Source: Saprospiraceae bacterium
GTDB taxonomy: Bacteria > Bacteroidota > Bacteroidia > Chitinophagales > Saprospiraceae
DNA: 12,245 nt
Direction of reading: 5' to 3'
NCBI GenBank assembly: GCA_020630895.1
Contig: JAHDII010000081.1
Span: 1 to 12,245 of the forward strand
Part shown: positions 7,650 through 12,245 of the stretch, piece after piece
Numbering within the stretch: the first letter of the stretch is position 1
Layout of the letters: each line of letters opens with the position of its first letter
The notes under the pieces: generated by a model
Told to the model about the DNA's origin: nothing
The model's input: only the letters and a program-made list of their open reading frames with translations
The model's database searches: none
Position numbers and translations under genes: made by a program

Positions 7650-8597
7650 ATGATAAAATACTACTCAAAATCTGGAAATACACTTCAAGAACTACCTGAA
7701 AGAGTTCCTAATTGTTGGGTTAATATTTCTGCTCCTTTTAGTCAAGAAGAATTAGAAGAATTAGCAGAAAATATGCTAATTCCTATTGATTTCTTAACCG
7801 ACTCCCTCGATATTGATGAAAGATCTCGCTACGAAAGAGAAGATGATATACGACTCATCGTCATAAATACCCCAGTACTCAATGATTCAGATGATGAAAT
7901 AGAAGCTACATATATTACAGTTCCTATTGGTATTATACTCACTCCTGATAATATCATTACAATTACCTCTTTCAAAAATCCTGTCTTACAATTATTTTTA
8001 GATGGAAAAGTAAAAAATTTTAACCCATCTCATGAAAAATTATTCATCCTCCAAATATTTGAACAAAATGTATTTCGCTTTTTAACTTATCTGAAAAAAT
8101 TAAATTTAAAACGAAATTTAATCGAAAGAGAATTGTATGATTCTAGCCGGACAAGGGAGTTAAAACAATTATTAAGCATAGAAAAAAGTCTAGTTTATTT
8201 CGTGACTTCTCTTAGTTCTAATGAACTGCTTAAAATGAAAATGAAACGAGCAGATATTCTTAAAATTAGAGATGATGAAGAAAAAACAGATCTATTTGAA
8301 GATATTATTATTGATAATAGTCAAGCCTTAGAAATGGCAAATACATATACTAAAATTCTTCAAAGTACAATGGAATCTTCCGCCTCTATTATTTCTAATA
8401 ATTTGAATATAGTCATCCAACGCTTAACTTTAATTACTATTATTTTAATGGTACCTACATTAGTGGCTAGTTTTTTTGGAATGAACACCCTCAGTGGTTT
8501 TGAAGATTCTGAACATGCTTTTTATTGGATCATTATCATTAGTCTAGCCTTAACCTTAATTTTAGTTTGGATCTTTAGAAGAAAAAGAATGATATAA
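7650..8597 (+). CDS. corA: CorA-type magnesium/cobalt transporter
   Basis: A 315-residue inner-membrane channel subunit of the CorA (2-TM-GxN) family, which works as a homopentamer to import Mg2+ and sometimes Co2+ or Ni2+. The long N-terminal cytoplasmic part (about residues 1-255) is charged, with the helical stretch KKLNLKRNLIERELYDSSRT typical of the CorA funnel stalk. Two membrane segments close the protein: about 256-276 (LTLITIILMVPTLVASFF) and about 290-309. The signature Gly277-Met278-Asn279 sits at the end of the first segment, and the short periplasmic loop TLSGFEDSEHAF carries acidic residues. The C-terminus ends in the expected basic patch, FRRKRMI. Length is normal. Exact ion preference cannot be read from sequence. 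No convincing terminator follows. Confidence 0.92.
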   Translation: MIKYYSKSGNTLQELPERVPNCWVNISAPFSQEELEELAENMLIPIDFLTDSLDIDERSRYEREDDIRLIVINTPVLNDSDDEIEATYITVPIGIILTPDNIITITSFKNPVLQLFLDGKVKNFNPSHEKLFILQIFEQNVFRFLTYLKKLNLKRNLIERELYDSSRTRELKQLLSIEKSLVYFVTSLSSNELLKMKMKRADILKIRDDEEKTDLFEDIIIDNSQALEMANTYTKILQSTMESSASIISNNLNIVIQRLTLITIILMVPTLVASFFGMNTLSGFEDSEHAFYWIIIISLALTLILVWIFRRKRMI

Positions 8598-8723
8598 CTT
8601 TTTTGTGTTATCAGATTTTATATTCTTTAAAAACATTTGATTTTCAATGCCATTTAAAAATGAAAACCAGAGTAAAAACAACAATATCACTTTTTTGCTA
8701 CAACTAAAATCTAAAAATGGTAT

Positions 8724-8772
8724 CCAGTTATTAACAATGTTGGTAAATTTCAACCAAGTGTTAATTAACTGG
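8724..8772. repeat. Long interrupted dyad, 18 paired bases
   Basis: CCAGTTA (8724-8730) pairs with TAACTGG (8766-8772), TTAACA (8731-8736) with TGTTAA (8759-8764), and TTGGT (8740-8744) with ACCAA (8753-8757). There is one single-base bulge at 8765, a 3:1 internal bulge, and an 8-base loop. No T-tract follows, so it is not a terminator. It lies 20 bases left of the DnaA-box pair. A protein-binding site, cruciform or RNA hairpin are all possible. Confidence 0.7.
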
Positions 8773-8792
8773 AAATCAGTTTAAAATATATG

Positions 8793-8813
8793 TTATCCAC
8801 ATTTTGTGAATAA
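8793..8813. promoter_or_regulatory. Convergent pair of DnaA boxes
   Basis: TTATCCACA at 8793-8801 is the perfect consensus DnaA box. TGTGAATAA at 8805-8813 is the reverse complement of TTATTCACA, also within the TTATnCACA consensus. They face each other across three T and form a near-perfect 10-bp dyad with the flanking G (8792) and C (8814). The boxes are read directly; binding by DnaA is inferred. No other TTATnCACA match was noticed in the window. Confidence 0.6.
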
Positions 8814-8852
8814 CTTTTAGTTTTTACATTCTATTTTTTGCTGTAAATTAGC

Positions 8853-8895
8853 GTTGTTATTGAGAAAATGGATTATCCATCATCACTATAACAAC
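8853..8895. repeat. Concentric palindrome centred on 8874
   Basis: An inner perfect palindrome, ATGGAT-T-ATCCAT (8868-8880), and an outer perfect repeat, GTTGTTAT (8853-8860) with ATAACAAC (8888-8895), share the same centre base, 8874. Between them three of seven position pairs also match, so 17 of 21 pairs are complementary. A shared centre suggests one symmetrical site, such as a dimeric or tetrameric repressor operator. The bound protein is unknown. Confidence 0.7.
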
Positions 8896-8950
8896 ATGCT
8901 TGAAATTAATCTCAAATAGTGCTAACATAAAACGGCTGTGGGAGTTATTC

Positions 8951-8976
8951 AAATAGAATTTTATTGATATCTATTT
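8951..8976. repeat. 7-bp inverted repeat in the nrdB upstream region
   Basis: AAATAGA (8951-8957) is complementary to TCTATTT (8970-8976) with 12 bases between. In sequence this AT-rich, such a short repeat could arise by chance, so it is noted mainly because it sits among stronger dyads. Confidence 0.35.
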
Positions 8977-9060
8977 TAGCTTACCACTTCACAAGTTTTA
9001 AAAAATTTAAACAGCAATTTATCTGCATCTAACAAAGATGTAACAGGAGATTTATGCCGC

Positions 9061-9098
9061 ATTATAACTTTAATTTATAGTTATAATAGCTATAAATT
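9061..9098 (+). promoter_or_regulatory. Two overlapping, mutually exclusive hairpins before nrdB
   Basis: ATTATAAC (9061-9068) can pair with GTTATAAT (9080-9087), or AATTTATAG (9072-9080) can pair with CTATAAATT (9090-9098). Base 9080 belongs to both stems and each stem lies in the other's loop, so only one can form at a time. An 8-codon reading frame after an AGGAG (9045-9049) starts at ATG 9054 and ends at TAG 9078-9080, inside the overlap. This resembles a leader-peptide switch, but the stems are pure A/T-type and weak. Confidence 0.35.
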
Positions 9099-9147
9099 TT
9101 ATGCTAAAAAAATTATTAAAAAATAAAATTTTATAACTTTTTAATTA

Positions 9148-10140
9148 ATGAAAGATACTAAAAATCCAAATCAAAAAGAACCTATATTAATAGAAAATCC
9201 AAATAGATTTGTTCTTTTTCCTATAGAATACCCTAAAATATGGGAAATGAGAAAACAAGCTTTAGCTTGTTTTTGGACGGCTGATGAAATAGATTTAGAA
9301 CAAGATATTTCAGACTGGCAACATAAATTAAATGATGACGAACGCCATTTTATTAAACATGTACTCGCTTTCTTTGCGGCAAGTGATGGAATTGTCAATG
9401 AAAATCTTTGTATTAATATGTATGAAGAAATTCAAATACCAGAAGCCCGATCTTTTTACTCTGCTCAAATCCAAATTGAAGATATTCATTCTGAAACTTA
9501 TAGTCTCTTAATTGATACATATATTAAAGATCCCAAAGAAAAAGCATCATTACTCAATGCTATCGAAACACTTCCTTGCGTAGAGAAAAAAGCAAAATGG
9601 GCTATGAAATGGATTGAGGAAGCTCCTAGTTTTGCTCATCGTTTAATCTCTTTTGCAGCAGTAGAAGGTATTTTCTTTTCAGGAAGCTTTTGCTCTATTT
9701 TTTGGTTGAAAAAAAGAGGTTTAATGCCAGGCTTAACTTTTTCAAATGAGTTAATCAGTAGAGATGAAGGAATGCATTGTGATTTTGCTTGTTTGCTCTA
9801 TTCTATGCTAAAATATCCTTTATCCAAACAACTCGTTCAAGATATTATTTGTGAAGCAGTAGAATTTGAAAAAGAATTTGTAAAAGATGCTCTTCCGGTT
9901 TCATTGATCGGAATGAATGCAAATATGATGACTGAATATATTGAATTTGTAGCAGATAGATTATTAAATTCTTTAGGAAATGAAAAGGTATTCAATACTC
10001 CAAATCCTTTCCCTTGGATGGATTTAATCTCTTTACAAGGAAAAACTAATTTCTTTGAAAAAAGAGTTGGAGATTATCAAAAATCAGGTGTAATGTCTGA
10101 TAGAGATAAACAAATCTTTTCGCTAGATGAAGATTTTTAA
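9148..10140 (+). CDS. nrdB: Class I ribonucleotide reductase small (radical) subunit
   Basis: This 330-residue subunit holds the di-iron centre and tyrosyl radical that start ribonucleotide reduction in NrdA. The metal ligands are all present: Asp80 (AASDGIVNEN), Glu111 and His114 (IEDIHSETY), Glu173 (AAVEGIFFSG), and Glu207 and His210 (RDEGMHCDF). Tyr118 is at the radical position, and Trp43 (FWTADEID) and Asp206 fit the radical-transfer path. The C-terminus ends IFSLDEDF, the tail that docks on the large subunit. The sequence is strikingly like animal R2, for example WLKKRGLMPGLTFSNELISR, marking the eukaryote-like subclass common in Bacteroidota. No N-terminal ATP-cone is fused here; that domain is on NrdA. 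The only start fitting the family is this ATG. The gene follows the long structured region and precedes nrdA after a 205-bp gap. Confidence 0.97.
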   Translation: MKDTKNPNQKEPILIENPNRFVLFPIEYPKIWEMRKQALACFWTADEIDLEQDISDWQHKLNDDERHFIKHVLAFFAASDGIVNENLCINMYEEIQIPEARSFYSAQIQIEDIHSETYSLLIDTYIKDPKEKASLLNAIETLPCVEKKAKWAMKWIEEAPSFAHRLISFAAVEGIFFSGSFCSIFWLKKRGLMPGLTFSNELISRDEGMHCDFACLLYSMLKYPLSKQLVQDIICEAVEFEKEFVKDALPVSLIGMNANMMTEYIEFVADRLLNSLGNEKVFNTPNPFPWMDLISLQGKTNFFEKRVGDYQKSGVMSDRDKQIFSLDEDF

Positions 10141-10186
10141 TCTCAATAATAAAAATCATAAAATATTATTATGTGAATAGGAGGAT

Positions 10187-10237
10187 AAAGTCTAGCGAAA
10201 GTTTGAATCCCCTCTTAAAAAACTTTCGTTAGGCTTT
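10187..10237 (+). repeat. 18-bp hairpin after nrdB, possible attenuator or terminator
   Basis: As RNA, 10187-10204 pairs over all 18 positions with 10220-10237, with two G-U pairs and a 15-base loop at 10205-10219. The core is GCGAAAGTTT with AAACTTTCGT. Only four T (10235-10238) end it, so termination would be weak. AGGAGG just upstream (10179-10184) can pair with CCTCTT in the loop (10211-10216, one G-U), which would give an H-type pseudoknot. It begins 46 bases after the nrdB stop. The stem is plain; its function is inferred. Confidence 0.75.
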
Positions 10238-10271
10238 TCTGAAAATATAATAATTCCAAATATTTTCAAAA

Positions 10272-10314
10272 AAGTGATTTAAAATCATGAATCAATAATG
10301 ATTTTAAATCACTT
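10272..10314 (+). repeat. Perfect 17-bp hairpin in the nrdA leader
   Basis: Left arm 10272-10288 (AAGTGATTTAAAATCAT) is exactly complementary to right arm 10298-10314, with a 9-base loop. It ends 31 bases before the nrdA ATG. No T-tract follows, so it is not a normal terminator. As RNA it would be the last strong structure before the nrdA start and could affect mRNA processing or translation; as DNA it could be an operator. Confidence 0.8.
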
Positions 10315-10345
10315 CATAAACAATTATTAAAAACAAATTAGAACC

Positions 10346-12245
10346 ATGCAAGTAGTTAAAAGAAGTGGGAAGAAAGAAAGTGTAAGCTTTGATAAAATCA
10401 CCGCCAGAATCAAAAAATTATGTTATGGATTAGATGCTCGTTATGTATCTCATATTGAAATTGCTAAAAAAGTAATTCAAGGTTTATATGATGGCGTAAC
10501 CACAACAGAACTCGATAATTTAGCAGCAGAAACTGCTGCAACAATGGCTACAATTCATCCAGATTATGCTTTATTGGCTGCTAGAATTGCAGTATCCAAT
10601 CTTCATAAAAATACAGATAAATCATTCTGTAAAACAATGGAAGCATTGCATAATTATCTAGATCCTAAAACAGGAGAAAATGCAGGCTTAATTAGTAAAG
10701 AAGTCATTGAAATTATTAGAAAACATAAAGATCGTTTAGACTCTTCTATTATCTATGATAGAGATTATGCTTTTGACTTTTTTGGTTTCAAAACGCTAGA
10801 AAGAGCTTACTTACTAAAAATGGATGGTAATGTTGTAGAACGTCCTCAACATACTTTAATGAGAGCTGCTATAGGAATTCATGGAGAAGATATTGATGCA
10901 GCAATTGAGACATATAATTTGATGTCTGAAAAATGGTTCATTCACGCTACTCCTACTCTATTTAATGCAGGCACACCTAAACCACAATTATCATCTTGTT
11001 TCTTATTATCAATGACAGATGATAGCATAGAAGGAATTTTTGAAACATTATCTCGTTGTGCTAAAATTTCTCAAGCCGCTGGAGGCATTGGATTAAGCAT
11101 CCACAATATTCGTTCTCAAGGAAGTTATATCAAAGGAACTGGAGGAACATCTAATGGAATTATTCCAATGTTAAGAGTATTCAACGACACTGCACGTTAT
11201 GTAGATCAAGGAGGAGGAAAAAGAAAAGGAGCATTTGCTATTTATCTAGAACCTTGGCATTCTGATATCATGGAATTTTTAGACCTTAGAAAAAATCATG
11301 GTAAAGAAGAAATGAGAGCTAGAGATTTATTTTATGCAATGTGGATTTCTGATTTATTCATGGAAAGAGTGCAACAAAATGGTGACTGGTCTTTATTCTG
11401 TCCTAATGAAGCTCCTGGACTTTATGATACTTATGGAGGTGAATTTGAAGCATTATATCATAAATATGAGCAAGAAGGTAGAGCAAGAAAAACCATTAAA
11501 GCACAAGAACTTTGGTTTAAAATTTTAGAATCTCAAGTAGAAACAGGTACTCCTTATATGTTATATAAAGATGCTTGTAATAAAAAATCAAATCAAAAGA
11601 ATTTAGGTACAATTAGAAGTAGTAATTTATGTACTGAAATCGTTGAATATACAGCACCTGATGAAGTGGCAGTCTGTAATTTAGCTTCCTTGTCTTTAGG
11701 TAAATTTGTAAGTGATAAATCTTATGATTTTGATAAATTATATAAAATAACTAAAGTAGTTACAAGAAACCTTAATAAAGTTATTGATATTAATTATTAC
11801 CCTATTAAAGAAGCTGAAAATTCCAACAAACGTCATCGCCCAATTGGGTTAGGAGTACAAGGTTTAGCAGATGCTTTTCTTTTGATGCGTTATCCATTTG
11901 AAAGTGCTGAAGCTAAAAAATTAAATAAAGATATATTTGAAACCATCTACTTTGCTGCTTTAACAGAATCATGTCAATTAGCAAAAGAAGAAGGAACATA
12001 TCAATCTTATGAAGGCTCTCCAATTTCTAAAGGAGAATTTCAATTTGATATGTGGGGCGTTACTCCTTCAGACAGATGGGATTGGGAAGGATTAAGAAAA
12101 GATATTCAAAAATATGGTGTAAGAAATAGCTTATTATTAGCTCCTATGCCAACCGCTTCTACTTCACAAATATTAGGAAACAATGAGTGTTTTGAACCTT
12201 ATACTTCTAATATTTATACACGTAGAGTATTATCGGGTGAATTTA
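10346..12245 (+). CDS. nrdA: Class I ribonucleotide reductase large (catalytic) subunit, 3'-truncated by the window
   Basis: This subunit reduces ribonucleoside diphosphates to deoxyribonucleotides using the radical generated in NrdB. The 633 visible residues are unbroken; roughly 150-170 more, including the radical-transfer tyrosines and C-terminal redox cysteines, should lie beyond the edge. Residues about 1-92 form the ATP-cone (VVKRSGKKESVSFDKITARI), which senses dATP/ATP for overall activity control. Active-site residues are Cys218 (LSSCFLL), Asn427, Cys429 and Glu431 (SNLCTEI) and Cys444 (VAVCNLAS); PMPTAST lies at 600-606. These numbers coincide with those of the mouse R1 protein, marking the eukaryote-like subclass. 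The start is an ATG preceded by AGAACC, with no Shine-Dalgarno site, and is placed so that the ATP-cone begins at once. It follows nrdB in the same direction with two hairpins between, so expression may be partly uncoupled. Confidence 0.97.
   Translation, partial: MQVVKRSGKKESVSFDKITARIKKLCYGLDARYVSHIEIAKKVIQGLYDGVTTTELDNLAAETAATMATIHPDYALLAARIAVSNLHKNTDKSFCKTMEALHNYLDPKTGENAGLISKEVIEIIRKHKDRLDSSIIYDRDYAFDFFGFKTLERAYLLKMDGNVVERPQHTLMRAAIGIHGEDIDAAIETYNLMSEKWFIHATPTLFNAGTPKPQLSSCFLLSMTDDSIEGIFETLSRCAKISQAAGGIGLSIHNIRSQGSYIKGTGGTSNGIIPMLRVFNDTARYVDQGGGKRKGAFAIYLEPWHSDIMEFLDLRKNHGKEEMRARDLFYAMWISDLFMERVQQNGDWSLFCPNEAPGLYDTYGGEFEALYHKYEQEGRARKTIKAQELWFKILESQVETGTPYMLYKDACNKKSNQKNLGTIRSSNLCTEIVEYTAPDEVAVCNLASLSLGKFVSDKSYDFDKLYKITKVVTRNLNKVIDINYYPIKEAENSNKRHRPIGLGVQGLADAFLLMRYPFESAEAKKLNKDIFETIYFAALTESCQLAKEEGTYQSYEGSPISKGEFQFDMWGVTPSDRWDWEGLRKDIQKYGVRNSLLLAPMPTASTSQILGNNECFEPYTSNIYTRRVLSGEF

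Larger units (their letters stand above)
8598..9147. other. 550-bp gene-free region before nrdB: candidate origin-like or nrd control region
   Basis: No convincing gene lies here. It is by far the longest gap in the window and is more AT-rich than the genes. It holds a convergent pair of DnaA boxes (8793-8813), two long dyads (8724-8772 and 8853-8895), a 7-bp inverted repeat (8951-8976), a small CATCT/AGATG hairpin (9026-9040) and overlapping AT hairpins before nrdB (9061-9098). Weaker DnaA-box-like matches are TTATCCATC (8873-8881) and TTATTCAAA (8945-8953). The last 90 bases are almost pure A+T. DnaA control of class I nrd genes is known in E. coli; an oriC role is an alternative. No full TAnnTTTG promoter was found. 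Confidence 0.5.

Noticed and set aside
8590..8613. Bulged hairpin TGAT-AAC/GTT-ATCA at the end of corA
   Set aside because: Seven pairs with a 2-base bulge, no T-tract after it, and overlapping the stop codon; not convincing as a terminator.
8562..8753. 63-codon reading frame on the minus strand across the corA end and the gap
   Set aside because: It starts with TTG, overlaps the corA C-terminus, crosses half of the long dyad, and resembles no protein.
9171..9398. 75-codon reading frame on the minus strand
   Set aside because: Antisense to nrdB, with no supporting features.
10198..10205. AAAGTTTG resembling a -7 promoter element for nrdA
   Set aside because: It lies in the arm of the strong hairpin at 10187-10237, lacks a TTG at the right distance upstream, and would start transcription far from nrdA.
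11334..11528. 64-codon reading frame on the plus strand
   Set aside because: Out-of-frame shadow inside nrdA, whose own frame is unbroken and matches its family throughout.

Overview
The window is very AT-rich and looks like a Bacteroidota chromosome, from the Flavobacteriia/Cytophagia side. Grounds: low-GC, Lys/Asn/Ile-rich proteins; short lipoprotein signals ending in a Ser-Cys or Ala-Cys lipobox; an OmpA protein with carboxypeptidase-regulatory-like and SPOR-like parts; promoter elements of the Bacteroidota TAnnTTTG type; and a eukaryote-like class I ribonucleotide reductase. All genes are on the + strand. No IS element, tRNA, rRNA, CRISPR array or phage gene was seen.

Layout. (1) Positions 1-2175: the end of a peptide-type ABC transporter substrate-binding lipoprotein, overlapping by 4 bases an unknown small lipoprotein whose signal-peptide codons form a perfect 17-bp hairpin. 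(2) 2268-4037: a secreted OmpA/SPOR envelope protein closed by a strong intrinsic terminator. (3) 4072-5563: a monoglyceride-lipase-like alpha/beta hydrolase and a YigZ/IMPACT protein, 10 bases apart. (4) 5598-6481: an unknown lipoprotein with its own promoter. (5) 6525-8597: low-specificity threonine aldolase (ltaE), then a CorA-type divalent-cation transporter, each behind a candidate -7 element. (6) 8598-9147: a 550-bp region with no convincing gene but with a convergent DnaA-box pair, two long dyads and overlapping hairpins. (7) 9148-12245: nrdB and the first 633 codons of nrdA, separated by a 205-bp gap with two long hairpins; nrdA runs off the right edge.

Most genes are ordinary housekeeping or envelope functions. 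NrdB supplies the tyrosyl radical and NrdA the active site of one enzyme that makes deoxyribonucleotides. The unusual content is non-coding: the structured, DnaA-box-bearing region ahead of nrdB, which suggests either replication-linked control of dNTP synthesis or a replication origin, and the long hairpins between nrdB and nrdA and inside the small lipoprotein gene. These are direct sequence observations; their roles are inference.
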